Assembly (NCBI GenBank): GCA_019800895.1
Contig: JAHVKF010000001.1
Span: 744,001-808,000 of the forward strand
DNA: 64,000 nucleotides
Direction of reading: 5' to 3'
Source: Halomonas denitrificans
GTDB taxonomy: Bacteria > Pseudomonadota > Gammaproteobacteria > Xanthomonadales > Wenzhouxiangellaceae
Position numbers and translations under genes: made by a program. Position 1 is the stretch's first letter, and each line of letters begins with the position of its first letter. Positions 1-8,906 of this stretch are shown piece by piece. The notes beneath the pieces were generated by a model. It searched no databases and had not been told where the DNA came from. It was given only the letters and a program-made list of their open reading frames with translations.

Positions 1-969
1 GCCAGCCTGCCGGTCGACACGCCGAACCACTTCCTGATCAACGTGCAGCCGGTGCAGGCCGACGACGTCCGGCAGCGCCTCGCCGCTCTCGGAGCGACCG
101 GACTGCAGGTCCGCCCCATGGCCAATGCCAACCTGGTCTCGATCGACGGCGACACGCCGCGCGAGGACCCGTTCACCGGCCAGGTCAACCTGTCCTGGAT
201 CGATCGCCTGCCGCCGGCCAACGAGGTCACCGAGGGGCGCTTCTGGGCCCCCGGCGAGCGAGGTCAGATCTCGGTCGCCCGGCGCTGGTCCGAGCGGGTC
301 GGGGTCGGCCTCGGCGATCGAATGACCTTCGACGCCGGGGGGCGGACCCTCACCGCCGAAGTGACGAGCATCCGCGACGTCGACTGGGGATCGTTCAACG
401 TCAATTTCTTCCTGCTGTTGACGCCGGAAGCTGCGGACTCCCTGCCCCACCAGTACGTGGCCAGTTTCCGCGTTTCCGAGGACGCGCTGGATGCGCTGGA
501 CGACCTCGCCCGCGAGCTGCCCAATGCCACGCTGCTCGACGTCGGAGCGCTGGTCGACCGGGTGTTCGAGATCATCGACCAGGTCAGCCGGGCGGCCCAG
601 GTGGTGTTCCTGTTCACGCTGGTCGCCGGCCTGGTCGTGCTGCTGGCCGCCCTGGAAGCAACCCGGGATCAGCGACGCAGCGAGGCCGCCCTGGTCCGCG
701 CGCTCGGCGCGGATCGGCGCATGGTGCGGGGCGGTCTGCTGCTCGAGTACGGAATCATGGCAGCGATCGCGGCTTCGCTGGCCTGCTGCGGCGCGGCGGT
801 CGTCGGTGCACTGCTGGCCGACGAACTGTTCGGCTTCGCCTATCGGCCCGGCTTCGCCCTGTTCGCGCTCGGTTTCTCGGTCGCCGTCACGCTGATCGTG
901 GGCGCCGGCTGGCTGGGCAATCGAAGCGTGCTCGCGACCCCGCCGGTCAGGATTCTCCGCGCACGCTGA
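1..969 (+). CDS. FtsX-like ABC transporter permease, C-terminal part
   Basis: This is the 3' part of a gene that begins before the window; the frame is open from base 1. The visible part starts with a periplasmic-type soluble domain of about 190 residues. Three membrane segments follow, with a conserved cytoplasmic stretch between the first two (EATRDQRRSEAALVRALGA) that is typical of FtsX/MacB-type permeases. The protein ends with an ILRAR tail, common in YbbP-like permeases of very large size. Such permeases work with a separate ATPase in lipoprotein or lipid handling, but the substrate cannot be read from this fragment. The ATPase partner would lie to the left of the window. Confidence 0.85.
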   Translation, partial: ASLPVDTPNHFLINVQPVQADDVRQRLAALGATGLQVRPMANANLVSIDGDTPREDPFTGQVNLSWIDRLPPANEVTEGRFWAPGERGQISVARRWSERVGVGLGDRMTFDAGGRTLTAEVTSIRDVDWGSFNVNFFLLLTPEAADSLPHQYVASFRVSEDALDALDDLARELPNATLLDVGALVDRVFEIIDQVSRAAQVVFLFTLVAGLVVLLAALEATRDQRRSEAALVRALGADRRMVRGGLLLEYGIMAAIAASLACCGAAVVGALLADELFGFAYRPGFALFALGFSVAVTLIVGAGWLGNRSVLATPPVRILRAR

Positions 970-1047
970 TCGCGCATTCCCGGCGGAGCCCGGGATGGCG
1001 CAGGTCGAGACGACGAGCCGACCGCAGCGAGCGGCCGGGAGCTCCGT

Positions 1048-2607
1048 TTACGGGGCGCCGGACTCGAACGAGCCGTCGAACAGCGGATCGAACTGCGGGT
1101 GAGCCCGGTGGTGGTAGCGACCGGCGTCCAGCGGTCCGATGTCTTCGATCGTGCCATCCGGCCAGACGATCGTGACATCGGCTTCGACCGCGTCGGCCAG
1201 CCCGAAGTGCAGCACGGGATCGTGACTGGACCCTCGGGATTCGCCGGCGCGCATCTCGCGAAGCTGGATACCGTCGGCCGTCTCGATCTCCACCCAGGCG
1301 CCGAGCGCATCGCGCGTCACGCCGGGTCCGCCTCCTTCGAGACGGAATCCGATCCAGTTGCCGGCCGTGCTCTGGTTCCGGTACAGGCGATAGCCCTGGG
1401 TCGAATGCCCGAGGACCAGGTCCATCCGTCCGTCGCGGTCGTAGTCGATCCGCGCCGCCGAGATGGTCACGATGTCGTTACCCAGACCCGACTGCGCGGT
1501 GACGTTCTCGAAGGTGCCGTCACCGAGGTTCCGGCTGCACTGGTCGGCACCATCGGGGGTGCCGCCCGGGGTCGGCATGATCGCCAGGTAGGCGTCCTCG
1601 TATCCATCGTGGTCGAAGTCGGAGAAGATCGTGGCCCAGCCGATCCCGGGGTGATTCACCCCGGCAGCGTCCTGGTGCTCCTCGAACGCCAGCGGATCGT
1701 CGCCGGTGGCCCGCAGCAGGACCTGCTCGCCGATGCTGGAAAAGTAGAGATCGACCAGGCCGTCCCGGTCGATGTCCCCGGCGGCGATCCCCATGCCGAA
1801 GACCGGCCGATCGGCACCGCTGGCCGGGGCCACGTCGACCATGCAGACGCCGCTGCAGCCGAGCCCGACGTTGCGCCACAGGGAATTGCCGACTTCCTTG
1901 TCGTTGACCACGTACAGGTCGCTCGCGCCGTCGCGGTCGATGTCGGCGATCATGGCCGCGAGGGCCGGACGGGCCAGGCTCGGATAGTCGAAGTCCAGCG
2001 CAGCGTCGCTCCAGACGCCCGGTGAGGTCTGGAGCAGCATCCGGTCGCGGTTCAGGGGTTCGTTGGGGTCCGCAGGCGTCGAGACCGGGTAGATGCCGAC
2101 GAACAGGTCGGCCAGGCCGTTTCGATCGAGATCGCCCCAGGCAACCGCATCGGTGCGGGGGCCATTGGTCGACATCGGGTCGTGGTCCACGGCCGCGGTC
2201 GTGACGTCCTCGAAGCCTGATCCGGTGTTGCGGAGCAGCCGGTTCGAGCCTCCCCGGCAGCCGAAATACAGGTCGATCCAGCCGTCGTTGTCGTAGTCGG
2301 CCGCCGCGGTCGTGCTGCATTGGCTGCCCTGCAGCTGAGCGTTGATCACCGGATCTTCGGTGAATGCACCGGCGCCGTCGTTGAAGAACAGCCGATTGGG
2401 CTCATCGAAACCGGTCACGAAGATGTCCGGATAGCCGTTGCGGTCGAAATCCGCCACGGCGATTCCACCGGCCGGAATCGTGGCGTCCAGGCCGGGTTCG
2501 AACCCGGCCGTGGCCGACACGTCGACAAACTGGACATCGGCTACGGCAACGGATGCAGGCAATCCTGAAAGCAGGAACGCCCGGGCAAGGATTCGGGAGC
2601 GAAACAT
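1048..2607 (-). CDS. Secreted FG-GAP/VCBS repeat protein with ASPIC/UnbV C-terminal domain (CRTAC1 family)
   Basis: The predicted product is about 519 residues. It starts with a signal peptide that probably ends at ...VAVA, before DVQFVDVS. At least seven repeats of the Ca-binding type D-x-D-x-[DN]-G-x-x-D follow (DFDRNGYPD, DYDNDGWID, DLDRNGLAD, DIDRDGASD and others), which suggests a beta-propeller. The last ~75 residues (VEIETADGIQLREMRAGES... through VWPDGT) match the ASPIC/UnbV domain. I chose the ATG at 2607 over longer in-frame options because AAGGGG sits just upstream and the signal peptide starts there. The protein is expected to be extracellular or surface-located. Members of this family are known from adhesion and extracellular matrix contexts, but the ligand is unknown. 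It stands alone, with its own promoter. Confidence 0.85.
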   Translation of the reverse strand: MFRSRILARAFLLSGLPASVAVADVQFVDVSATAGFEPGLDATIPAGGIAVADFDRNGYPDIFVTGFDEPNRLFFNDGAGAFTEDPVINAQLQGSQCSTTAAADYDNDGWIDLYFGCRGGSNRLLRNTGSGFEDVTTAAVDHDPMSTNGPRTDAVAWGDLDRNGLADLFVGIYPVSTPADPNEPLNRDRMLLQTSPGVWSDAALDFDYPSLARPALAAMIADIDRDGASDLYVVNDKEVGNSLWRNVGLGCSGVCMVDVAPASGADRPVFGMGIAAGDIDRDGLVDLYFSSIGEQVLLRATGDDPLAFEEHQDAAGVNHPGIGWATIFSDFDHDGYEDAYLAIMPTPGGTPDGADQCSRNLGDGTFENVTAQSGLGNDIVTISAARIDYDRDGRMDLVLGHSTQGYRLYRNQSTAGNWIGFRLEGGGPGVTRDALGAWVEIETADGIQLREMRAGESRGSSHDPVLHFGLADAVEADVTIVWPDGTIEDIGPLDAGRYHHRAHPQFDPLFDGSFESGAP

Positions 2608-2635
2608 CGATTTCCCCTTGGCTGATCGTCCGACT

Positions 2636-2664
2636 CTTATCGCGAAATCGAGCGCGGCTGTCAA
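2636..2664 (-). promoter_or_regulatory. Sigma-70 promoter of the FG-GAP/ASPIC gene
   Basis: Read on the minus strand, TTGACA (2664-2659) is followed after exactly 17 bases by GATAAG (2641-2636). Transcription would begin near 2629, about 22 bases before the ATG at 2607. The -35 is a perfect consensus and the -10 matches at four of six positions. Confidence 0.6.
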
Positions 2665-2791
2665 CCCGCGTCCGGGGGCACGAGGCGCGGACGATGGTTC
2701 GTCCAGAAACACATGACGGGCGACGTGATGGTCGATGTGGCGGGGGATTGCGAGGGCTGCGTCACGGCACGGCCCGGAACGACCGGCCCGA

Positions 2792-3316
2792 CTACTTGAC
2801 GACTTTCAGGTTGGGCTTGCCGCGGCCGGAGCCGCCCGGCGAGTCCGGGTCGTCGTCGGGGCCGTCGTCCCGACCGGAATCGCCCTCGTCGGCGCCGGAA
2901 CCGTCGCCCCCCGGGTCCGCTCCCCGAACGGGTCGGGGGCCGGGCGGCGGCGCATCGCCGGAATCGGCGGCCGGGCCGGCCGGACCGGACTCCGGAAACA
3001 TCATGCCCTGGCCGTTCTCACGAGTGTAGACGGCCAGTACCGCGTCGATCGGTACGACCACACCGTGCGATACACCGGAAAACCGTGCAACGAAGCTGAC
3101 GAAGCCGTCGTCGATCTCGAGGTCGCGCACGGCCTCCGGCGCGATGTTCAGAACCACCTTGTCGCCGGAGCGAACCGAGGCCGGAATCTCGAGAGCGTCG
3201 GCCGTCGCATCGACCAGGATCTGCGGCGTGGCCCCGTTGTCCACGATCCACTCGTACAGCGCCCGCAGCAGGTACGGGCGGCTCGACGTCATCGGCCTGT
3301 CGGTGCCGGAAGACAT
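2792..3316 (-). CDS. sspB: ClpXP protease specificity-enhancing factor SspB
   Basis: SspB is an adaptor that carries ssrA-tagged and some other substrates to ClpXP. The N-terminal ~105 residues are the SspB fold (RPYLLRALYEWIVDNGATP; VVLNIAPEAVRDLEI; VPIDAVLAVYTRENGQGMMF). A linker of about 60 residues rich in Gly, Pro and Asp follows. The chain ends in GKPNLKVVK, which matches the ClpX-binding tail (LRVVK) of known SspB. At 174 residues the linker is longer than I would expect. The start is uncertain: ATG 3316 gives 12 residues before RPYLL, while ATG 3292 gives four, and neither has a strong ribosome site. It follows sspA after 9 bases and is surely co-transcribed with it. The clpX and clpP genes lie elsewhere in this window. 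Confidence 0.92.
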   Translation of the reverse strand: MSSGTDRPMTSSRPYLLRALYEWIVDNGATPQILVDATADALEIPASVRSGDKVVLNIAPEAVRDLEIDDGFVSFVARFSGVSHGVVVPIDAVLAVYTRENGQGMMFPESGPAGPAADSGDAPPPGPRPVRGADPGGDGSGADEGDSGRDDGPDDDPDSPGGSGRGKPNLKVVK

Positions 3317-3325
3317 CGCGGCCGG

Positions 3326-3946
3326 TCAGACCGGCTCTTCTTCGCGGAACGCCCGCTCGGCTTCGGTCAGGCTGCGCTGGAACGCGTCCCGGGAAAACAT
3401 CCGCTCCATGTACCGGTGGATGTTGCGGGTCGACTTGGCCGGCAGGTCGACTTCGTAGGAGGGCAGCCGCCACAGAAGCGGCAGCAGTGCGCAGTCGACC
3501 AGGCTCAGTTCGTCGTTGAGCAGGAACGGAGACAGGCCGAACAGCGGGTCCGACTCGATGATGCTGTCTCGGAGCTGCTGGCGGGCGGTGGCGATGCGCT
3601 TGGGCCCGCTGGAGGTCTCGATGATCCGACCGTTCTCGATCCAGTCGCGATGAATCCGGTAGAGGGCCAGACGCAAGCGGGAGCGCGAGACCGGATCGAC
3701 CGGCATCAACGGCGGGTGCGGATAGCGTTCGTCGAGGTACTCGCTGACGACCCAGGTGCCGTAGACCACGAGATCACGATCGACCAGCGTCGGCGGCTCG
3801 CCGTAGGGGCTGAGCTCCGCGAGATCGGCGACGGCCGAACGGTCCTGCTCGATGTGGATGATCTCCACGTTCAGGCCCTTTTCGGCCAGTACGACCCGCA
3901 CCCGATGGCAGTCGAGGCAGTTCTCCGAGGAATACAGCGTCATCAT
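3326..3946 (-). CDS. sspA: Stringent starvation protein A (GST fold)
   Basis: The 206-residue product has an N-terminal thioredoxin-like domain (MMTLYSSENCLDCHRVRVVLAEKGL) and a helical C-terminal GST domain, the SspA arrangement. SspA binds RNA polymerase and changes promoter choice under starvation and acid stress; it is not an active glutathione transferase. The motif around residues 48-52 (YGEPPTLVDRDL) matches the family's conserved surface region near Pro-x-Leu. It lies 37 bases after petC and 9 bases before sspB, the standard gammaproteobacterial order petABC-sspAB, so read-through from the bc1 operon is likely. Confidence 0.93.
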   Translation of the reverse strand: MMTLYSSENCLDCHRVRVVLAEKGLNVEIIHIEQDRSAVADLAELSPYGEPPTLVDRDLVVYGTWVVSEYLDERYPHPPLMPVDPVSRSRLRLALYRIHRDWIENGRIIETSSGPKRIATARQQLRDSIIESDPLFGLSPFLLNDELSLVDCALLPLLWRLPSYEVDLPAKSTRNIHRYMERMFSRDAFQRSLTEAERAFREEEPV

Positions 3947-3983
3947 GGTCGGCGTCTCCCATCGCCAGCGGCACGATCGCCGC

Positions 3984-4733
3984 TCATTTCTTCACATCCT
4001 TCCAGTACTCGTGGTAGAGCATCCAGGACAGGAACGTGAACGCGACGAGGAACAGAAGCACCCAGACGCCCAGCCCCTCGCGAACCAGGATCGCCGGCTC
4101 CCCGAGGTAGATCAGGAACGCGCTGAGGTCGCGGATCGTTCGATCGTATTCTTCCGGGCTCAGCAGGCCCGGCTCGTCCAGTTCGAGTTCCTTGATCCGC
4201 GACTGCTCCTCTCCCGACTCGTCGGTGTAGGTTTCGTAGATCGGCCGCTGGATGCCCTGAAGCTCCCACAATACATGAGGCATCGATGCATTGGCCAGCA
4301 CCGTGTTGTTCCAGCCCTCGTCGGTGAGGTAGAACCCCTTCAGGAAGCTGTAGACCCAGTCCTCGCCCCGCGACCGCGTGATCAGGGTCAGGTCCGGCGG
4401 CGCCTTGCCGAACCAGTCCTCGGACTGTTCCTCCGGCATGGCCGCGATCATGTAGTCGGTCAGCTCGCGGTCGCCGAAGATGAAGTTCTCCTCGACCATC
4501 TGCTCGTCGAGGCCCTCGATGTCCTGGGCGAGCCGCTGGTACCGCATGTACTCGGCAGAGTGGCAGCTGTGACAGTAGTTGAAGAAGGTCTGCGCGCCGC
4601 GCTGAACCGACGCCATGTCGTGCACGTTGGCACCGGCGTGTTCGAGATCTTCGCCGCCGCCGGCCGCGAAAGCCGACGCGGCCAGTGCGCCGACGACGAG
4701 AGCAGAGAGAATCGTGATCCAGCGTCGCATCAT
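3984..4733 (-). CDS. petC: Cytochrome c1, ubiquinol-cytochrome c reductase subunit
   Basis: Cytochrome c1 takes electrons from the Rieske centre and passes them to soluble cytochrome c. The 249-residue product has a signal peptide (MMRRW... ending near FAA), a covalent haem site CHSCH, and an axial methionine candidate downstream (NASMPHVLW). A C-terminal membrane anchor (VLLFLVAFTFLSWMLYHEYW) is followed by a Lys-rich cytoplasmic end. Two adjacent ATGs at 4733 and 4730 are possible; the first overlaps the petB stop as ATGA, which argues for translational coupling. It is the third gene of petABC. Confidence 0.95.
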   Translation of the reverse strand: MMRRWITILSALVVGALAASAFAAGGGEDLEHAGANVHDMASVQRGAQTFFNYCHSCHSAEYMRYQRLAQDIEGLDEQMVEENFIFGDRELTDYMIAAMPEEQSEDWFGKAPPDLTLITRSRGEDWVYSFLKGFYLTDEGWNNTVLANASMPHVLWELQGIQRPIYETYTDESGEEQSRIKELELDEPGLLSPEEYDRTIRDLSAFLIYLGEPAILVREGLGVWVLLFLVAFTFLSWMLYHEYWKDVKK

Positions 4734-5974
4734 TTCGTCACCCGTTCCGGAACCGGCTTGGTGCGTTCGTACTTGGTCACGAACGGCAGCAGGCCGAAGA
4801 AAGCGAAGTACAGGAAGGTCCAGACCCGAGATTCGATGGTCTCGGCCGCAGTGCCCTCGGCCATGCCGAGCATTCCGAGGCGCACGAAGGTGACCGCGAA
4901 CACGGCCAGCAGAATCTTGCTGCCCCAGCCCTTGTAGCGGATCGAGCGGACCTTCGACCGGTCGAGCCACGGCAGCAGGAACAGCACCATGATCGCCAGC
5001 CCCATCAGCACGACGCCGAGCAGCTTGTCGGGCACTGCGCGCAGGATGGCGTAGTACGGCGTGAAATACCAGACCGGCACGATGTGCTCCGGCGTGACCA
5101 GCGGGTCGGCCGGATTGAAATTGTCCGGCTCCAGGAACAGGCCGCCGAACTCGGGCGCGTAGAAGATCACGAACGCGAACAGCGTCAGGAACACGCCGAC
5201 GCCGAAGATGTCCTTGACCGTGTAGTACGGATGGAACGGGATGCCGTCCAGGGGGCGTCCCTGGGCGTCCTTGTGCTTCTTGATCTCCACGCCGTCCGGA
5301 TTGTTCGAACCGACTTCGTGCAGCGCCGTCAGGTGGAGCACCACGAGCAACAGCAGCGCCAGCGGCAACGCGATGACGTGCAGGGCGAAGAAGCGGGTCA
5401 GCGTGGCGTCGGAAACGAAGAAGTCGCCGCGAATCCATTCCGTCAGGGCCTCGCCGATGTACGGCACCGCGCCGAACAAGGAGATGATCACCTGCGCACC
5501 CCAGTAGGACATCTGGCCCCAGGGCAGGACGTAGCCCATGAACGCCTCGGCCATCAGCACGAGGTAGATGAACACGCCGAGGATCCAGACCAGCTCGCGC
5601 GGCGATTTGTACGAGCCGTACATCAGGCCGCGGAACATGTGGAGATAGACCACGATGAAGAAGAACGACGCGCCGGTCGAGTGCATGTAGCGGATCAACC
5701 AGCCCCACTCCACGTCGCGCATGATGTATTCGACCGATGCGAACGCGCTGGCCGCATCGGGCTTGTACTGCATCGTCAGGAAGATGCCGGTGACGATCTG
5801 GTTGACCAGGACCAGCAGCGCCAGCGAGCCGAAGAAGTAGAAGAAGTTGAAGTTCTTCGGAGCGTAGTACTCGCTGATGTGCTCCTTCCAGAATTTCGAA
5901 ACCGGGATGCGGCGGTCGACCCAGTTGCCGAGCGACTCGAGCTGCCGCGTCACGTTGCTAGCAGGCTTTGCCAT
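4730..5974 (-). CDS. petB: Cytochrome b of the bc1 complex
   Basis: Cytochrome b is the membrane core of complex III and oxidises ubiquinol. At 414 residues it is the full-length fused form with about eight membrane helices. The four haem ligands are visible as His98, His112, His199 and His214. The Qo-site motif at residues 300-303 is PVWY instead of the mitochondrial PEWY; a Val here is the known form in many beta- and gammaproteobacteria, so it is a lineage marker and not a defect. It lies 2 bases after petA and overlaps petC by 4 bases. Confidence 0.97.
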   Translation of the reverse strand: MAKPASNVTRQLESLGNWVDRRIPVSKFWKEHISEYYAPKNFNFFYFFGSLALLVLVNQIVTGIFLTMQYKPDAASAFASVEYIMRDVEWGWLIRYMHSTGASFFFIVVYLHMFRGLMYGSYKSPRELVWILGVFIYLVLMAEAFMGYVLPWGQMSYWGAQVIISLFGAVPYIGEALTEWIRGDFFVSDATLTRFFALHVIALPLALLLLVVLHLTALHEVGSNNPDGVEIKKHKDAQGRPLDGIPFHPYYTVKDIFGVGVFLTLFAFVIFYAPEFGGLFLEPDNFNPADPLVTPEHIVPVWYFTPYYAILRAVPDKLLGVVLMGLAIMVLFLLPWLDRSKVRSIRYKGWGSKILLAVFAVTFVRLGMLGMAEGTAAETIESRVWTFLYFAFFGLLPFVTKYERTKPVPERVTK

Positions 5975-5976
5975 GA

Positions 5977-6603
5977 TCAGGCTGCTCCTTCGGGTTCTAC
6001 GCCGATGATGACATTCTCGGCGTCAACGAAACTGTAGGGCGGCACCACCAGGTTGGTCGGTGCGGGAACCCCCTGGTAGACCCGGCCGGCGAGATCGAAT
6101 TTCGACTTGTGGCACGGGCAGAAGAAGCCACCCTTCCAGTTCTCCTCGAACGGTTGTGCGCCGACCTCCGGAATGAACTCCGGCACGCAGCCGAGATGCG
6201 TGCAGTGCATGTTGAGCACCAGGATTTCCGGCCGGATCGAGCGATACAGGTTCTGCGCGTAGTCCGGTTGCTGATCCGGATTCTCGGAGCTCATCGGGTC
6301 GCGCAGCTGGTCATTGATCTCGGACAGGTTCTCGACCATTTGTTCGGACCGCCGCATGATTCCGATCGTCTGACCGCGCCACTGCAGGCGCATCAGCTGT
6401 CCCGGCTCGAGGTCGCCGATATACGCTTCGACCGGCGCGCCGATCACCCGCGCCTTGGCGCTGGGCTTCCACGATGCGTAGAACGGCCAGGCCACGAACC
6501 CCGCACCGACCGCACCGACTGCACCCGTACCGGCCAGCAACAGCATGCGTCGCCCCTTGTTCGGGGCTTTCTCGATCGAGGCCATCGAATCCTTGTCTGA
6601 CAT
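5977..6603 (-). CDS. petA: Rieske iron-sulfur protein of the bc1 complex
   Basis: The 208-residue product has an N-terminal twin-Arg-like stretch (KGRRMLLLAG) and a membrane anchor, then a Rieske domain with Cys134-Thr-His136-Leu-Gly-Cys139 and Cys162-Pro-Cys164-His165. Cys134, His136, Cys162 and His165 bind the 2Fe-2S cluster, and Cys139 and Cys164 form the usual disulfide. An AGGAG site 8 bases before ATG 6603 supports the start. It is the first gene of petABC-sspAB, so the operon promoter should lie in the 260-base gap to degS. That gap has an AT-rich patch at about 6739-6768, but I could not assign a convincing -35/-10 pair. Confidence 0.96.
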   Translation of the reverse strand: MSDKDSMASIEKAPNKGRRMLLLAGTGAVGAVGAGFVAWPFYASWKPSAKARVIGAPVEAYIGDLEPGQLMRLQWRGQTIGIMRRSEQMVENLSEINDQLRDPMSSENPDQQPDYAQNLYRSIRPEILVLNMHCTHLGCVPEFIPEVGAQPFEENWKGGFFCPCHKSKFDLAGRVYQGVPAPTNLVVPPYSFVDAENVIIGVEPEGAA

Positions 6604-6863
6604 GAACGAACTCCTGAATCAGGCAGGCGGACGTCGGCTCGGAGCTCGGCATGGCGGACTGCGCGACGCCGGCCTCGCCGACCGACCACGCGCATGCGCT
6701 GCGCCGACACCCCAGGGACGACTTCCATGGGATCAATCCGATATTTTACCGAAATTTTCACCTTTTTGCCCGCCGTCGGCACCGCGCGGGAGCGATTCGG
6801 AGCGCCCGTTCCACGGGCGATTCGGCGCGCAAGGACGTAGAATGATGAGCATTCCGTGAATCC

Positions 6864-7985
6864 ATGACGCCAACGATGAAGCGCCTTGTCCTGTTCCTGC
6901 TCCAGACCGTCCTGGTGGGCCTCGCCGCCGCGTTCGTCCTGGTCTGGGTCAAGCCGGAGCTGCTGACCTCCACCGGCGCCGCCGGTCCTACGACCGTCGC
7001 CGGCGGCGCTGTGCGCTCCTACGCCGATGCCGTGAACAGGACGGCGCCGTCGGTGGTCAGCATCTACACGCGGACCATGGTCAGCGAGCCCATGATCCGC
7101 GAGGACGGCGATGTGCTGTTCCGCCAGCTTTTCGGCAACCGTCGCGTGATGCGGCCCCGCAGCGGTCTCGGATCGGGCGTGATCGTATCGCCGAACGGCG
7201 TGATCCTGACCACGGCGCACGTGATCGACGGGGTCGACAACATCTTCGTTTCCCTGTTCGACGGCCGCGTTGCCGAGGCCCGGATCATCGGCACCGACCC
7301 GGGCACCGACCTGGCGGTGCTCAAGGTCGAGCTCGAAGGCCTGCCGGCGGCGGTGTTCGATACGGGCACCCGCCACCGGCCCGGCGACGTGGTGCTGGCG
7401 ATCGGCAACGCGTTCGGCCTGAACCACACGGTCACCGCCGGCATCATCAGCGCGACGGGCCGCGGCGACCTCAACCTGACCGCGTTCGAGGACTTCATCC
7501 AGACCGATGCCGCGATCAACTCCGGTAACAGCGGCGGCGCCCTGATCAACCCGGACGGCGAGGTGATCGGCATCAATTCCGCCTCGCTCAGCCAGGACAT
7601 GGGCGCCCAGGGCATCAGCTTCGCGATTTCGGCCCGTCTGGCCACCGACGTGCTGGAGCAGATCCTCCTCTACGGCCAGGTCGAACGGGGCTGGATCGGC
7701 GCCAACGTGTCCGATCCACCGATCGTCGCGCTGGAAGGCGAAGCACAGCCCGAGGGAGTCCAGATCAGCCAGATCTACCGCGACGGCCCGGCGTGGCGGG
7801 CCGGACTCCGGCCGGGCGACATCCTGATCTCGGCCGACGGCGAACCGGTGGGCACCGCCCGCGAATTCACCCTGGGCATCGCCGATCGCGCGCCGGGCGA
7901 CGCCATCGAAGTCGTCGCCATGCGCAGCGGCCAGACCTTCACCACCTCCATCACCCTCATCCAGCACCCACCCCTGCAGGGCTGA
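6864..7985 (+). CDS. degS: DegS/AlgW-type site-1 protease, membrane-anchored trypsin-like serine protease with one PDZ domain
   Basis: The 373-residue protein has an N-terminal membrane anchor (residues 6-28) and a trypsin-like domain with His119 (TTAHVID), Asp149 (GTDLAVL) and Ser223 (NSGNSGG). One C-terminal PDZ domain spans about residues 275-370. A single PDZ plus a membrane anchor is the DegS/AlgW plan, as opposed to DegP with two PDZ domains. DegS senses misfolded outer-membrane porin tails and starts RseA cleavage, releasing sigma-E. That role is inferred; rseA is not in the window. The in-frame ATG at 6876 (MKRLVLF) is an alternative start. A TAGAAT -10-like hexamer lies at 6838-6843, without a clear -35. 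Confidence 0.9.
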   Translation: MTPTMKRLVLFLLQTVLVGLAAAFVLVWVKPELLTSTGAAGPTTVAGGAVRSYADAVNRTAPSVVSIYTRTMVSEPMIREDGDVLFRQLFGNRRVMRPRSGLGSGVIVSPNGVILTTAHVIDGVDNIFVSLFDGRVAEARIIGTDPGTDLAVLKVELEGLPAAVFDTGTRHRPGDVVLAIGNAFGLNHTVTAGIISATGRGDLNLTAFEDFIQTDAAINSGNSGGALINPDGEVIGINSASLSQDMGAQGISFAISARLATDVLEQILLYGQVERGWIGANVSDPPIVALEGEAQPEGVQISQIYRDGPAWRAGLRPGDILISADGEPVGTAREFTLGIADRAPGDAIEVVAMRSGQTFTTSITLIQHPPLQG

Positions 7986-8025
7986 GCTCAGCCCGGCCGC
8001 GGTTCGAGAACGGTGAAAGTTTTTC

Positions 8026-8250
8026 TACCGCAGATGAACGCAGATGGACGCAGATGAACCCCAGCGCGATTCCTTGCGTACAACGACTGAATGGTTGGGT
8101 TCAGCGGCATCCTCGAGAAAACCTCGCGACCGGACCCGCAATCAGTGCCGCCCCCGCTTTCAGCAGCCAACTCCACGCCCTCGGCCGCAGGTTCCGCCTG
8201 TATTCGCCTGAGCGCATTTCATCTGCGTTCATCTGCGTCCATCTGCGGTA
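8026..8250. repeat. Inverted-repeat element A with 10-bp periodic arms
   Basis: The 297-base gap between the convergent degS and dcd genes holds two near-identical inverted arms of about 33 bases (8026-8059 and 8218-8250). Each arm consists of three tandem 10-base units of the type CAGATGAACG/CAGATGGACG. The arms are complementary except for two positions, which result from a swap of unit order. The ~158-base interior has no credible gene. The element could serve as a bidirectional terminator for the convergent genes, but its shape resembles a miniature mobile element. See elements B and C for a similar plan. Confidence 0.75.
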
Positions 8251-8282
8251 ATTGTCTGGATGCTCGTCAGGCTGGAAGGTGA

Positions 8283-8849
8283 TCAGGTCCTAGGCAGGGT
8301 GACGCCGCGCTGGGCCTGGTACTTGCCGCCACGATCCTTGTAGCTGGTCTCGCATTCCTCGTCGGATTCCAGGAACAGGAACTGGGCGACGCCTTCGTTG
8401 GCGTAGATCCGGGCCGGCAGGGGCGTGGTGTTGGAGAATTCCAGCGTGACGTGGCCCTCCCACTCCGGCTCCAGCGGGGTGACGTTGACGATGATGCCGC
8501 AGCGGGCGTAGGTCGACTTCCCGAGACAGATCGTCAGCACGTTGCGCGGGATGCGGAAGTACTCGACGGTGCGCGCAAGGGCGAAGGAGTTCGGCGGAAT
8601 GATGCACGAATCACCCCGGACGTCGACGAAGCTGTCGGGGTCGAAGTGCTTGGGATCGACCACCGCGGAATTGATGTTGGTGAAGATCTTGAATTCATCC
8701 GCGCAGCGCACGTCGTAGCCGTAGCTGGAGGTGCCGTAGGAGACCAGCTTGCGGCCGTCGGCCTCGCGCACCTGCCCCGCCTCGAACGGTTCGATCATGC
8801 CGTGTTCGGCGGCCATCGTGCGGATCCATCGGTCGGACTTGATGCTCAT
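8283..8849 (-). CDS. dcd: dCTP deaminase
   Basis: The 188-residue product deaminates dCTP to dUTP, feeding thymidylate synthesis. Family signatures are plain: SSYGYDVR, the substrate-binding KSTYARCGI, and the catalytic region [18 protein letters not shown] with its conserved Glu. The [14 protein letters not shown] segment and C-terminal [11 protein letters not shown] are also typical. Length matches the family (about 188-193). GAGGAA about 8 bases before ATG 8849 supports the start. It lies 57 bases after apbC on the same strand and is probably in one transcript with it. Confidence 0.97.
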   Translation of the reverse strand: MSIKSDRWIRTMAAEHGMIEPFEAGQVREADGRKLVSYGTSSYGYDVRCADEFKIFTNINSAVVDPKHFDPDSFVDVRGDSCIIPPNSFALARTVEYFRIPRNVLTICLGKSTYARCGIIVNVTPLEPEWEGHVTLEFSNTTPLPARIYANEGVAQFLFLESDEECETSYKDRGGKYQAQRGVTLPRT

Positions 8850-8906
8850 TCGGAGTTCCTCGTCGGATACGGTCGGTTCGCAGCCGGCCCTTGCCGGCGG
8901 CCCGGG

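Noticed and set aside
4730-5974. PVWY in place of PEWY in cytochrome b as a loss of function
   Set aside because: Val at this place is the known form in many beta- and gammaproteobacteria.
7986-8282. Small frames in the element A gap
   Set aside because: Frames cross the inverted arms and have no ribosome site or protein-like composition.
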